Origin: Eubacterium sp. CAG:274
GTDB lineage: Bacteria; Bacillota; Clostridia; Lachnospirales; CAG-274
Direction: 5' to 3'
Assembly (NCBI GenBank): GCA_000432155.1
Contig: FR888481.1
Coordinates: 1-33,517 of the forward strand
DNA length: 33,517 nucleotides
Positions 6,812 through 16,123 of this stretch are shown here, piece after piece (within the stretch, counting starts at the first letter, position 1; the number at the start of each line of letters is the position of its first letter). Both the position numbers and the translations under genes were made by a program. The notes below the pieces were generated by a model that saw nothing but the letters and a program-made list of their open reading frames with translations, had not been told where the DNA came from and did not search any database.

Positions 6812-7707
6812 TTGAGGTTAAAAATCTAAACAAAAGTTTCGGCAATTTCAAAAGCCTTGACAACCTTTCACTTAATGTAAAAAAAGGCTCTGTATACGGA
6901 CTTGTAGGCCCTAACGGTGCTGGCAAAACTACATTTATTAAAAATTTAATGGGCATATATAGACCAGATAGTGGCTCAATGACCGTTAATGGAGAGGAAG
7001 TCTATGAAAATCCAGCATTAAAGCAAAAAATTATCTATATTAGTGATGATTTATTCTTCTTCACTACATATTCAATACTTGATACAGCAAAACTCTATGC
7101 CGATATTTACAAGGATTGGGATTGGGAAACTTTCAATAAATTAAAAGAGATTTTCAAGATTGATGTAAAAAGAAAATGTTGCCGACTTTCAAAAGGTATG
7201 CAAAAGCAGGTAGCTTTTTGGCTTGGCATATGTACAAAACCAGACTTAATGGTACTTGATGAACCTATGGACGGTCTTGACCCAGTTATGAGAAAAAACA
7301 CTTGGTCATTACTTTTGCAAGACGTTGCCGAAAGAGAAATGTCAGTTCTTGTATCCAGCCATAACCTTAGAGAGCTTGAAGATGTTTGCGACCATGTTGG
7401 TATTATGTTTAATGGTAAGTTGGTACTTGAAAAACAGCTTGATGATGTAAAGGGAGAAATTCATAAATTACAAATTGCCTTTAAAGAGGGAGTGCCACAG
7501 GAATTTAAAAACAGTATTAATATTCTCCACGAAAGCTATTTCGGTAGTGTCTACACTTGTATAGTTCGTGGCACAACTGATGAAATTACTTCTACAGCAA
7601 ATAAATTCAATCCACTTATTTGCGATATTCTTCCACTTACATTAGAAGAAATATTTATTTATGAATTAGGGGGTATGGGTTATGAATTCGAAAATATCAT
7701 TATTTAG
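6808..7707 (+). CDS. ABC transporter ATP-binding protein
   Basis: A 299-residue cytoplasmic ATPase subunit. Walker A is GPNGAGKTT (about 34-42), the signature is LSKGMQKQ (about 129-136, an LSKGM variant of LSGGQ), Walker B is LMVLDEPMDGLD (about 147-158) and the switch histidine lies in SSHNL (about 184-188). About 90 residues follow the nucleotide-binding domain, as in YtrB/BcrA-like subunits paired with a separate permease. It overlaps the regulator by 4 bases and the permease by 26 bases. The substrate is not evident. Confidence 0.92.
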   Translation: MIEVKNLNKSFGNFKSLDNLSLNVKKGSVYGLVGPNGAGKTTFIKNLMGIYRPDSGSMTVNGEEVYENPALKQKIIYISDDLFFFTTYSILDTAKLYADIYKDWDWETFNKLKEIFKIDVKRKCCRLSKGMQKQVAFWLGICTKPDLMVLDEPMDGLDPVMRKNTWSLLLQDVAEREMSVLVSSHNLRELEDVCDHVGIMFNGKLVLEKQLDDVKGEIHKLQIAFKEGVPQEFKNSINILHESYFGSVYTCIVRGTTDEITSTANKFNPLICDILPLTLEEIFIYELGGMGYEFENIII

Positions 7708-9667
7708 TAAGGCACTTGTAAAGTCTGATATAAAGAGATATTGGTGGGTTTCAGCTATATATATGGTATTAACAGCACTTTTCATTTTGCCAAATGCTGT
7801 TATGAAAGATATTGGAGATGTTTATTCCAGATTTGATAGTGACAATGGTGGTTTAGCATTATTCTTCGCCTTTGTATTAGGTGGTCTTTTATTCTCCTAT
7901 CTTCATAGAGTAAATTCTGTTTCCTTTATGAATAGTATACCTGTTTCTAGGACAACACAGTATTTATCCCATATTCTTTCAGGATTTATACTCCTTATTA
8001 TTCCTATTACAGTAACAAGCCTAGTAATATTCTTTGAAGAATTGCACTACGGTAGTGGTATACAGTTCTGCTATAAATATTTTTACACTTGCCTTTTATA
8101 CTCTGCTTGTGCATTTATGCTCACAACTTTTACATCTGTATTAAGTGGTAACTTAATTTCAACATATGTTTTCGGTGGTGGCTTTATTGCTTTGCCTTAC
8201 TTTATTTTATCTATGGCAAATGAAATATTCAGCAAAAATGTGTATGGCTTTGTAGACTATGATGAAGGCATTATGCAGTACATTTACATTATGGGAATAG
8301 ATGAAATGTGGGCAAAACGCTCCGTAATATACATAACTATTGCAGTCGCTCTCTTTATAATTTCTCTTGTACTTTATAAATTGAGAAATATGGAAAACTA
8401 TGGAGAAGTTGTTGCCTTTAAATCTTTAAAACCTATACTTATGTACTTTGTAGCTGTTTGTTTTGGCCTTTTTGGCTACGATTCATTGTACTACATACAC
8501 AATAGAAGTCTTAATTTCACATTAGGTGTACTTCCTTTAGGTGTAGTTGCCCTTATAGCAGTATTTATGCTTAATCAAAAAAGTTTTAGCTTTAAAGGTA
8601 TTTTAAAACCTATTGTAATCTTTGCAGTATGTATGGGTATAGTAAATGTAATCTTTGCTTTTGACTTAACAGGTTACGAAAGAAGAGTGCCAAGTGAAAA
8701 TAATGTTGTAAGTATAGATGCCTTTGACTATATGGGACATATTAGTTACGATAGTGGATATACTAACGGCTCTCCAGACTATGATAAGGTACGATATAAA
8801 GGTATTATTACAGATAAAAAAGATATTGACACTATGGTGAAACTCCATAAGTACCTTGTGCAAAGAGGTGATGTAAGTAATAAATCTAATAATATGACAT
8901 ACATTACAATGCACTATACTTTAAACCATAATAGAAAATTAAGTCGTGGCTACTTCCTAAGTCCTGAAGAAATGAAAAGTATATATACTATAGATAACTA
9001 TAAAAAAGCTACCTATCCTATTGTAAATGACAATAAAAAGGAAATGAATTATGTTCAGATTACTGACCCTCGTTTATTAAATTATAGCCAAAGATTAAAT
9101 AATATAGATATTGATAAACTTGCTGATATAGTTAAAAAAGATATAATGGAATTAACTCCTGAAGATTTTGAAGTAATAAATTCAGATAAAGACAACTATA
9201 GCTCTCTTGATATTAACTACACAGAGTATGTTGTTTACAAGGGAAAGACATATAAATACGGTATTTCACAAAATATTCCTTTAAGTAGTTGCTTTAAAGA
9301 TGTTGTAGATTATCTTCAGCAACAGGGATATACTTCAAACTATATTCCTATTGACAGCATAAATAGTTTGGATGTAGATTATTCAGCTTTAGATGACCAA
9401 AACGACGATTATACAGGTGCCGAAACTGCCGTTTCAGAACTTGATACTAAGAACAATGTACAAATTAGTGATAAAAATGATATAAAAGCTATTATGGAAG
9501 CTCTTTATAATCTCAATTATAAAGACCCTGACGATAAAAACACAGCTTTATATCGTCTCTCAATATTCAGTACAGACCTTAAAAGCAACGGAAATGACGG
9601 ATATATAACTGTTACACTTCCATCTAATGAAATATCTCCTGCATTAAAGAAATATTTCAAGAAATAA
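7682..9667 (+). CDS. ABC transporter permease with a large C-terminal extracytoplasmic domain
   Basis: A 661-residue membrane subunit partnering the preceding ATPase. About nine hydrophobic segments lie in residues 15-328 (for example around 15-34, 50-71, 88-112, 126-172, 211-231, 245-267, 272-293 and 300-325). The remaining 330 or so residues are hydrophilic and rich in Asp, Asn and Tyr, most likely outside the cell. Two stretches in this tail look related, one beginning ITDKKDIDTMVKLHKYL and one beginning ISDKNDIKAIMEALYNL, each followed by beta-strand-like sequence, suggesting a duplicated module. The start inside the ATPase gene is supported by GGGGGT upstream and by the hydrophilic-to-membrane transition. 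Export of, or sensing of, an envelope-active compound is possible but unproven. Confidence 0.82.
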   Translation: MNSKISLFSKALVKSDIKRYWWVSAIYMVLTALFILPNAVMKDIGDVYSRFDSDNGGLALFFAFVLGGLLFSYLHRVNSVSFMNSIPVSRTTQYLSHILSGFILLIIPITVTSLVIFFEELHYGSGIQFCYKYFYTCLLYSACAFMLTTFTSVLSGNLISTYVFGGGFIALPYFILSMANEIFSKNVYGFVDYDEGIMQYIYIMGIDEMWAKRSVIYITIAVALFIISLVLYKLRNMENYGEVVAFKSLKPILMYFVAVCFGLFGYDSLYYIHNRSLNFTLGVLPLGVVALIAVFMLNQKSFSFKGILKPIVIFAVCMGIVNVIFAFDLTGYERRVPSENNVVSIDAFDYMGHISYDSGYTNGSPDYDKVRYKGIITDKKDIDTMVKLHKYLVQRGDVSNKSNNMTYITMHYTLNHNRKLSRGYFLSPEEMKSIYTIDNYKKATYPIVNDNKKEMNYVQITDPRLLNYSQRLNNIDIDKLADIVKKDIMELTPEDFEVINSDKDNYSSLDINYTEYVVYKGKTYKYGISQNIPLSSCFKDVVDYLQQQGYTSNYIPIDSINSLDVDYSALDDQNDDYTGAETAVSELDTKNNVQISDKNDIKAIMEALYNLNYKDPDDKNTALYRLSIFSTDLKSNGNDGYITVTLPSNEISPALKKYFKK

Positions 9668-9690
9668 GATTTACTAAAAATAACTTCCCG

Positions 9691-9736
9691 TTACTAAAAA
9701 ACGGACTGCATTTTCCAGCAGTCCGTTTCTGTTTTT
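9691..9736. terminator. Bidirectional intrinsic terminator
   Basis: AAACGGACTGC (9699-9709) pairs with GCAGTCCGTTT (9718-9728) around an 8-base loop. T-rich sequence follows on the plus strand (CTGTTTTTA), and the A-run at 9696-9700 gives a T-run on the minus strand. It serves both the permease gene and the convergent malic enzyme gene. Confidence 0.85.
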
Positions 9737-9751
9737 ATAGCATTTGTTGCA

Positions 9752-10924
9752 TTATATTCTTGCTACGCCAGACTTAACAGCAGCATCAGCAACAGCCTTT
9801 GCAATACTTTCTACAACACCCTTGTTGAAAGCAGATGGAATAATAATGCCATTTGCTAAATCTTCTTCTGTTACTAACTTAGAAATAGCATCAGAAGCAG
9901 CAAGCATCATTTCATCATTAATATCACTTGCTCTAACATCTAAAGCACCTCTGAAGATACCAGGGAAAGCAAGTACATTGTTAATCTGGTTTGGATAATC
10001 ACTTCTACCAGTTGCAATAACTCTAGCACCGGCAGCAAGAGCAATTTCAGGCATAACTTCTGGAACAGGGTTAGCCATAGCAAAAATAATTGCATCTTTG
10101 TTCATTGTCTTAATCATTTCTTCAGTTAAAAGACCTGGAGCAGAAACACCAATGAAAATGTCAGCACCTTTTATAATATCAGCTAAAGAACCGTCTTTGT
10201 GGTTAGGATTTGTAAGAGAAGCAAGTTCAGTTAATGATGGGTCATCATAAGTCTTTTCAGAAGAAATAACACCGTCAATATTTCTCATTGTAATATCCTT
10301 GAAACCAGCTGTAAGAAGGAGCTTAGCAATAGCTGTACCGGCAGCACCGGCACCAGACATTACTACAGAACATTCCTCTGGCTTTTTACCTGTAAGTTTT
10401 AAAGCATTTCTGATACCAGAAAGAACTACAACAGCAGTACCATGCTGGTCATCGTGGAATACAGGAATATCACAACGCTCTTTTAACTTCTGTTCAATTT
10501 CAAAGCAACGAGGAGCACCAATATCTTCAAGGTTGATACCACCAAAACTCTTTGAAATAAGTGCAACAGCATTTACAAATTCATCTACATCTTGAGAATC
10601 AACGCAAATTGGGAAAGCATCTACATTACCAAATTCCTTGAAAAGTACACACTTACCCTCCATAACAGGCATACCTGCTACAGGACCAATGTTACCAAGA
10701 CCAAGTACAGCAGAACCATCAGTAATAACAGCTACCATATTATGTCTTCTTGTAAGAGTGTAAGAAAGTTCTGGATTTTCCTTAATAGCAAGACAAGGTT
10801 CAGCTACACCAGGAGTGTACGCAATAGATAAATCATCTACATTTTCTACCTTTGCTCTTGAAACAACTTCAATTTTACCAGCCCATTCAGCGTGTTTTTC
10901 CATTGCAATTTTCTTGTAATCCAT
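9752..10924 (-). CDS. NAD(P)-dependent malic enzyme
   Basis: Oxidatively decarboxylates malate to pyruvate with reduction of NAD(P), in the cytoplasm. The 390-residue length matches the short bacterial type. Visible motifs are AYTPGVAEPC (about 35-44), TDGSAVLGLGNIGP (about 68-81), VFHDDQHGTAVV (about 154-165, metal ligands) and the dinucleotide-binding VVMSGAGAAGTAIAKLL (about 186-202), plus GRSDYPNQINN near 306-316. Whether NAD or NADP is preferred cannot be read with confidence. GGAG lies about 7 bases before the ATG. It is followed by the shared terminator at 9691-9736 and lies 33 bases after smpB. Confidence 0.94.
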   Translation of the reverse strand: MDYKKIAMEKHAEWAGKIEVVSRAKVENVDDLSIAYTPGVAEPCLAIKENPELSYTLTRRHNMVAVITDGSAVLGLGNIGPVAGMPVMEGKCVLFKEFGNVDAFPICVDSQDVDEFVNAVALISKSFGGINLEDIGAPRCFEIEQKLKERCDIPVFHDDQHGTAVVVLSGIRNALKLTGKKPEECSVVMSGAGAAGTAIAKLLLTAGFKDITMRNIDGVISSEKTYDDPSLTELASLTNPNHKDGSLADIIKGADIFIGVSAPGLLTEEMIKTMNKDAIIFAMANPVPEVMPEIALAAGARVIATGRSDYPNQINNVLAFPGIFRGALDVRASDINDEMMLAASDAISKLVTEEDLANGIIIPSAFNKGVVESIAKAVADAAVKSGVARI

Positions 10925-10957
10925 AGTAATCTCCTTTGTTTATATTTATATTATTTT

Positions 10958-11422
10958 TTACTTAAAACTCTGTCTGAAATCTCTTTCAGCCTCTCTCTTT
11001 TGGTCTTTCTTTGCTATATCCTGGCGTTTGTCATAGAGTTTTTTACCTTTTGCAATACCAATATCCACCTTTACAAGGCTACCCTTAAAATATACCTTCA
11101 AAGGAACTATTGTAAGACCGTCTTTTGTTACAGCCCCCTGTAATTTATTTATTTCATACTTATGGAGGAGCAATTTTCTGTCTGCCATAGGGTCATGATT
11201 AAATATATTGCCCTGTTCATAAGGACTAATGTGCATACCAGTTAAAATTGCCTCGCCATTTTCTATCATAACATAACTATCTTTTAAATTGCATCTACCG
11301 GCTCTGACAGACTTTACTTCTGTACCAGTAAGTGCAATACCACATTGGAAAGTTTCCAATATAAAGTAATCGTGATAAGCCTTTTTGTTTTGGGAAATTA
11401 GCTTTATAGCGTCTTTAGCCAT
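10958..11422 (-). CDS. smpB: SsrA-binding protein SmpB
   Basis: Binds tmRNA and carries it to stalled ribosomes for trans-translation. The 154-residue product has the SmpB OB-fold sequence: NKKAYHDYFILETFQCGI (about 11-28), GTEVKSVRAGRCNLKDSYV (about 32-50) and the basic C-terminal tail KGKKLYDKRQDIAKKDQKRE. The start at 11422 (ATG GCT AAA) was chosen because GAGGTG lies seven bases upstream; the GTG nine bases earlier would overlap that site. The start overlaps the end of the PHP gene by 8 bases, so the two are coupled. The tmRNA gene ssrA is not found in this window, although it often lies near smpB. Confidence 0.95.
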   Translation of the reverse strand: MAKDAIKLISQNKKAYHDYFILETFQCGIALTGTEVKSVRAGRCNLKDSYVMIENGEAILTGMHISPYEQGNIFNHDPMADRKLLLHKYEINKLQGAVTKDGLTIVPLKVYFKGSLVKVDIGIAKGKKLYDKRQDIAKKDQKREAERDFRQSFK

Positions 11423-12254
11423 TTCTCTCACCTCTTATTTTTTCCAATATTTCATAAGGTACAGCCAGTTTTCCCATACCTGTACCCATATCTATTTTAG
11501 GCTTTGTAGCACCATGAAAATCGCTGCCACCTGAATAAATAAGCCCTACTCTGTTAGCCATAGCCATAATATGCTGTGTATCTGAATTGCTGTGAGTAGA
11601 ATAGTATACCTCAACAGCCTTTAAACCCTTTTGTCTTAACTTTACCATCATATTTTCAAGGTTAGTATCACTCATCTTGTAAAGAAGTGGATGAGCCAAA
11701 ACCGGCACACCTCCAGCTTTTGTAATAAGCTCCATACTTTCTTCATAATTAAGGGTTTCTCTAGGCACATAGGCACATTTGTTGTCCCCTAAGTATCTGT
11801 CAAAAGCCTCTGTATAAGACCCTACAAAACCTTTTGAAACTAAAGCCTTTGCAATATGAGCTCGTGATATAACATCACCTGTACAGCTTTCCTTTACATC
11901 ATCAATGGTAATGTTTACACCTAAGCTGTTTAATTTTTCTAATATTTCAAAATTTCGTGTTACTCTTTTTTCTCTGTAATATTTCAACTGCTTGTTTAAA
12001 TCAGCATCATTTTCATTTACATAAAGTCCCACAATATGAATTTCTTTTTTATCATATCTGGTGGAAATTTCAACACCACTTATTACCTCTACATTAGTTT
12101 CAATACTCTTTGCCTCTTTCACACCCTCTGTAGTATCGTGGTCTGTAAGGGCAAAAGCTTTCAATCCTTTTTCTTCAGCATATTTCACAAGCTGTAACGG
12201 AGTAAATGTACCGTCAGAAAATGTGGAATGTGTGTGTAAATCTATTGTATCCAT
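11415..12254 (-). CDS. PHP-domain phosphoesterase (TrpH/RNase AM-like)
   Basis: A 279-residue metal-dependent phosphoesterase of the PHP family. Metal-binding motifs are DLHTHSTFSDG (about 4-14), ALTDHDTTEG (about 34-43), GVEIST (about 59-64), the middle HPL motif and SGGSDFHG near the C-terminus. The arrangement with an inserted alpha-helical region matches the YciV/TrpH group, some of which remove 5' nucleotides from short RNAs or act on 3',5'-bisphosphates. ATG 12254 is preferred because GAGGTGG lies 6 bases before it; the upstream in-frame ATG 12278 lacks this. It is coupled to smpB by overlap, consistent with an RNA-related role, which is inference. Confidence 0.87.
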   Translation of the reverse strand: MDTIDLHTHSTFSDGTFTPLQLVKYAEEKGLKAFALTDHDTTEGVKEAKSIETNVEVISGVEISTRYDKKEIHIVGLYVNENDADLNKQLKYYREKRVTRNFEILEKLNSLGVNITIDDVKESCTGDVISRAHIAKALVSKGFVGSYTEAFDRYLGDNKCAYVPRETLNYEESMELITKAGGVPVLAHPLLYKMSDTNLENMMVKLRQKGLKAVEVYYSTHSNSDTQHIMAMANRVGLIYSGGSDFHGATKPKIDMGTGMGKLAVPYEILEKIRGERNG

Positions 12255-12447
12255 TGAAAACCACCTCATTGTAATCATATACCAAATTTTTAATATTTAC
12301 AAGTGTTAAATGATTAATTATTTTTACCTACTAAAAAAGAAATAACCAAATCTCCATATGCCTACTATAAATAAATGCAAGCATTTCTTGCATATATTAA
12401 TAATGTTCAAAATAAAATATCAATATACAATAAAAAGGAGGTTCTAT

Positions 12448-12828
12448 ATGTCTGGTGCTAACAACTCTCCCCTTTCTGCCCTCCTAAAAGGTGTACTTAC
12501 AAGTTTTATATTAACATTTATTGTCTTTACAGTATATGCCATACTTTTAACCTATACTTCACTTCAAGAAAACAATGTAAATGTAGTTATGCTTGTATCT
12601 ACTGCCATTAGCTGTATTCTATGTGGTTTTATAACTGGCAGAAAAGCCTCCAGTAAAGGCATACTATGGGGAACTTTAAGTGGATTTATCTACATATCCA
12701 TAATGCTTTTAATAAGTATTTCTACTGTAGGCAGTTTTTCATTTTCTCCTAAAATGCTAATTAGTATAGGTCTAGCCCTTTGCTGTGGTGCTTTAGGTGG
12801 AGTAATTGGTATAAACACAAATAAATAG
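12448..12828 (+). CDS. Small four-helix membrane protein, TIGR04086-like
   Basis: A 126-residue integral membrane protein with four predicted helices (about 10-34, 41-62, 71-93 and 100-121) and glycine-rich turns (CGFITGRKASSKG, CGALGGVIGI). The pattern resembles the uncharacterised TIGR04086/YrzE group of Firmicutes, from memory and not by search. An AAGGAGG site 8 bases before ATG 12448 fixes the start; the in-frame extension upstream has no ribosome site and is basic and atypical. It stands alone between divergent and convergent neighbours. No function can be assigned. Confidence 0.75.
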   Translation: MSGANNSPLSALLKGVLTSFILTFIVFTVYAILLTYTSLQENNVNVVMLVSTAISCILCGFITGRKASSKGILWGTLSGFIYISIMLLISISTVGSFSFSPKMLISIGLALCCGALGGVIGINTNK

Positions 12829-12833
12829 CATAA

Positions 12834-12862
12834 TAGCGAGGATTTCTTGTCCTCGCTACTTT
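12834..12862. terminator. Hairpin between convergent genes
   Basis: TAGCGAGGA (12834-12842) pairs with TCCTCGCTA (12850-12858) around TTTCTTG. It lies between the converging membrane protein and phosphodiesterase genes. The following CTTTACTATTT is only partly T-rich, so the terminator is moderate. Confidence 0.65.
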
Positions 12863-12863
12863 A

Positions 12864-13409
12864 CTATTTAATATCCAATTTAGAAATTACGTTTCCGTCA
12901 AAATCCTTTATTTCAAAAACACCGTCTTCGTATGTCATATAGCTGTTTGTGTTTCCGTTTTTAGGAATAGAAGTTGAACCTGGGTTAATATAATAGTAGT
13001 TATCTACCTTTTCCATAGCCTGAACATGAGTGTGTCCATGAATAAGAATATCATTATCCTTTAACATTGGAGGATTTGATGTATTAAACTTGTGACCATG
13101 AGTTACAAATACCATTCTGTTTTCTAAATACATTATCATATATTCAGCCATAACTGGAAATTCAAGTACCATTTGGTCAACTTCTGCCTCACAGTTACCT
13201 CTTACAGCAAGTATTTCCTGCTTCATAGAGTTTAAAAGTGCAATAACCCCCTTTGGATTGTAGTCCTTTGGCAAGTCATTTCTAGGTCCATGATAAAGTA
13301 AGTCACCTAAAAGAATAAGTTTTTCAGCCTTTTCATTTTTATAGGCCTCTGCTACCTTTTCAGCATAAAAAAGTGAACCATGTATATCAGATGCAAACAT
13401 TAATTTCAT
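12864..13409 (-). CDS. yfcE: YfcE-type metallophosphoesterase
   Basis: A 181-residue calcineurin-like phosphodiesterase. All metal-binding motifs are present in order: FASDIHGS (about 4-11), LGDLLYHGPRN (about 35-45), RGNCEAE (about 73-79), VTHGHKF (about 103-109) and IHGHTHV (about 124-130), then NPGST. The family hydrolyses phosphodiester substrates in vitro with manganese; the natural substrate is unknown. The start at 13409 follows GGAGGG by seven bases; an ATG five codons upstream overlaps that site. It is divergent from the deacetylase, with about 70 bases between. Confidence 0.9.
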   Translation of the reverse strand: MKLMFASDIHGSLFYAEKVAEAYKNEKAEKLILLGDLLYHGPRNDLPKDYNPKGVIALLNSMKQEILAVRGNCEAEVDQMVLEFPVMAEYMIMYLENRMVFVTHGHKFNTSNPPMLKDNDILIHGHTHVQAMEKVDNYYYINPGSTSIPKNGNTNSYMTYEDGVFEIKDFDGNVISKLDIK

Positions 13410-13478
13410 TCTAAAACCCTCCATACAATCATATACATTAATAGCTTAATTATATCAATTATAAATACAGGAGGCAAG

Positions 13479-14270
13479 ATGAAAAGCGAAAAAATTTGTA
13501 TGTATGCAGAAATGGTGTTGGCTGTTTTTTTGGTACTTCTACTTCTTAGAATTTCCATACATAGAACAGTACAAACTATATCTCCCAACACCCAGCCCAA
13601 ATTAGCAATAGTTATTGATGACTTTGGCAATAACTCTGCCGGCACAGAAGAAATGTTGGCACTTCCTATACCTTTTACAGGAGCGGTAATGCCACAAATG
13701 CCCTACACTAAAGCTGACCAAGATAAACTGCTGGATAATGGTAAAGCTGTTATACTTCATCAGCCTATGGAGGCACACACAGGTCAGAGAAGTTGGCTAG
13801 GCAAAACTCCTATCCTCAGCAATATGTCTACAGAGGAGGCAGTAGACACATTTAAAAGTAATTTGGATAGTGTAGACAATGCAAAAGGCTTTAATAACCA
13901 TATGGGTTCAAAAATAACGGAAGATAAGGACAAAATGACAGCACTTTTAAAAGAGGCAAAGGAAAGAAATATGTACTTTTTGGACAGCCTGACAACAGCT
14001 AAATCCGTTGGGGAAGATGTTGCAAAGGAAGTAGGCATACCTTATATAAAGAGAGATGTATTCTTAGATAGTACACAGGATATTAAAACAGTAGAAAAAA
14101 ATATTTTGAGAGCAGCTGAAATAGCAAAGCAAAAAGGAACGGCCGTTGCCATTGGTCATGTTGGTGCAGAGGGTGGCATTGTTACAGCCACAGCCCTTAA
14201 TAATCTCTATAAACAGCTTGAAAATGAGGGCATAAAATTTGTAACTTTGGAAGAAATTATACAAAATTAG
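13479..14270 (+). CDS. Divergent polysaccharide deacetylase family protein (YibQ-like)
   Basis: A 263-residue protein with an N-terminal membrane anchor or uncleaved signal (about 8-25) and an exported catalytic-fold domain. AIVIDDFGNN (about 43-52), FTGAVMPQMPYT, VILHQPMEAH (about 89-98), NNHMGSKITEDKD (about 137-149) and AIGHVGAE near 224-231 are the hallmarks of the divergent deacetylase family 2 (DUF610). The role is likely cell-wall or surface-glycan modification outside the membrane, unproven. The ribosome site AGGAGG lies a few bases before the ATG. It has its own short intergenic region, divergent from the phosphodiesterase. Confidence 0.86.
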   Translation: MKSEKICMYAEMVLAVFLVLLLLRISIHRTVQTISPNTQPKLAIVIDDFGNNSAGTEEMLALPIPFTGAVMPQMPYTKADQDKLLDNGKAVILHQPMEAHTGQRSWLGKTPILSNMSTEEAVDTFKSNLDSVDNAKGFNNHMGSKITEDKDKMTALLKEAKERNMYFLDSLTTAKSVGEDVAKEVGIPYIKRDVFLDSTQDIKTVEKNILRAAEIAKQKGTAVAIGHVGAEGGIVTATALNNLYKQLENEGIKFVTLEEIIQN

Positions 14271-14371
14271 AGAAATATTTTAAATAAATTCGCTTGTATT
14301 TATTCCCATAATATTTTATAATTAAATCAAATAAAGTACATTAATGTACAATGGGAAAGGAAGTTTTTATT

Positions 14372-16123
14372 ATGGGTTATATGGAAAACTACAAAAAATG
14401 GTGTGAAGACACTTATTTTGATGAAGCTACAAGAGCCGAATTAAAGGCTATTGAAGGTAATGACAAAGAAATTCAGGAAAGATTTTACAAAGATTTGGAA
14501 TTTGGTACTGGTGGTTTAAGAGGTATTATCGGTGCTGGTACTAACAGACTTAACATTTACACAGTAAGCAAGGCTACACAGGGTTTTGCTAACTACATTA
14601 TTAAGCAGGGCGAAGAGGCTGTTAAGAAAGGTGTTGCTATTGCCTTTGACAGTAGAAGAATGAGTCCGGAATTTGCCGAAATTACTGCTTTAGTATTAAA
14701 TGGTAATGGTATCAAGACTTATATTTATCCATCTTTAAGACCTACTCCAATGCTTAGCTTTGCTGTTAGAGAACTTAACTGTACAGGTGGTGTTGTTATT
14801 ACAGCAAGCCACAATCCACCAGAATACAACGGCTATAAAGTATATTGGGCAGACGGTGGTCAGGTTCCTTACCCAAGAGATGAGGCTATTATTGAAGAAG
14901 TAAATGCTGTTACTGATTTCCACACAATTAAGACAGCTAATAAAGATGAGGCTGTTAAGGCTGGTCTTTTCAATGTTATTGGCGAAGAAGTAGACGAAGC
15001 ATTTGACAAGAATGTATTAGCACAGATTGTTAATCCTGAAATCATCAAGGAACAGCACGATTTAAAGATTGTTTACACTCCTATTCATGGTTCAGGTAAC
15101 AAGCCAGTAAGACGAGTTCTTAAAAAGGCTGGTTTTGAAAATGTAACAGTTGTACCAGAACAGGAACTTCCAGATAGCGAATTTACAACTGTAGGCTATC
15201 CAAATCCAGAAAATCCTGCGGTATTTGAACTTGCTATTAAGTTAGCAGAAAAGATTGACGCAGATATTATCCTCGGTACTGACCCAGACTGTGATAGAGT
15301 TGGTGCTGTTGTTAAGACTAAAGACGGTAGCTATACTGTACTTACTGGTAATATGACAGGTACACTTATCTGTAACTACATCTGTTCTCAGAAAGCCAAG
15401 TTAGGTACACTTCCAAAGAACGGTGCTTTAGTTTCAACTATTGTTTCTTCTGAAATGACAAAGGCTATTGCAAAGAAGTACAACCTTGCATACTTTGATG
15501 TATTAACAGGCTTTAAGTACATTGGCGAAAAGATTAAGGAATTTGAACAGACTGGAGAATACCAGTATGTATTCGGTTTTGAAGAAAGTTATGGTTGCCT
15601 TTCTGGTACATACGCAAGAGATAAGGACGCAGTTGTTGCCTCACTTCTTATTTGCGAAATGGCAGCATACTATAAGTCAAGAGGTATGAGCCTTTATGAC
15701 GGACTTATGGAACTCTACGATACATATGGCGTATATAAGGAAATTATCCACTCAATTACATTAAAGGGTATTGAGGGTATTGAAAATATGAAGAAGATAA
15801 TGGACACTTTAAGAAAAGATGCTCCATCTGAAATTGCCGGTGTTAAGGTAACTGAAACAAGAGATTACCTTGAAGATAAGATTGTTGATGTAGCTACTGG
15901 TAAAGTAAGCCCTACTAATCTTCCAAAGAGTAATGTACTTTACTTTACACTTGCTGACGATACATGGTTCTGTGTAAGACCAAGTGGTACTGAACCAAAA
16001 ATTAAAATTTACTTCGGTACTAAGGCAGATACTGTTGAAAATGCAGAAAAGAAAATTGCTACTGCTCAAGACGGTATTATGAAAGTTGTTAATTCTGTTT
16101 TAGGCGAATTCAGAACAAATTAA
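14372..16123 (+). CDS. Phosphoglucomutase/phosphomannomutase (alpha-D-phosphohexomutase)
   Basis: A 583-residue enzyme interconverting hexose 1- and 6-phosphates, most likely glucose phosphates, in the cytoplasm. It has GTGGLRG near 50, the phosphoserine loop VVITASHNPPEYNGYK (about 139-154), the metal loop GTDPDCDRVG (about 302-311), the sugar loop FGFEESYG (about 405-412) and the phosphate-binding RPSGTEPKIKIY (about 545-556). The length fits the PgcA/YhxB group. ATG 14372 follows GGAAAGGAAG at a good distance; an earlier in-frame ATG at 14351 overlaps that site. The final codons (Arg-Thr-Asn-stop) lie inside the repeated three-hairpin element at 16112-16177. Confidence 0.95.
   Translation: MGYMENYKKWCEDTYFDEATRAELKAIEGNDKEIQERFYKDLEFGTGGLRGIIGAGTNRLNIYTVSKATQGFANYIIKQGEEAVKKGVAIAFDSRRMSPEFAEITALVLNGNGIKTYIYPSLRPTPMLSFAVRELNCTGGVVITASHNPPEYNGYKVYWADGGQVPYPRDEAIIEEVNAVTDFHTIKTANKDEAVKAGLFNVIGEEVDEAFDKNVLAQIVNPEIIKEQHDLKIVYTPIHGSGNKPVRRVLKKAGFENVTVVPEQELPDSEFTTVGYPNPENPAVFELAIKLAEKIDADIILGTDPDCDRVGAVVKTKDGSYTVLTGNMTGTLICNYICSQKAKLGTLPKNGALVSTIVSSEMTKAIAKKYNLAYFDVLTGFKYIGEKIKEFEQTGEYQYVFGFEESYGCLSGTYARDKDAVVASLLICEMAAYYKSRGMSLYDGLMELYDTYGVYKEIIHSITLKGIEGIENMKKIMDTLRKDAPSEIAGVKVTETRDYLEDKIVDVATGKVSPTNLPKSNVLYFTLADDTWFCVRPSGTEPKIKIYFGTKADTVENAEKKIATAQDGIMKVVNSVLGEFRTN

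Noticed and set aside
10925..10957. Space near smpB examined for the tmRNA gene
   Set aside because: The gap is far too short, and no tRNA-like ends or tag reading frame are seen elsewhere in the window.
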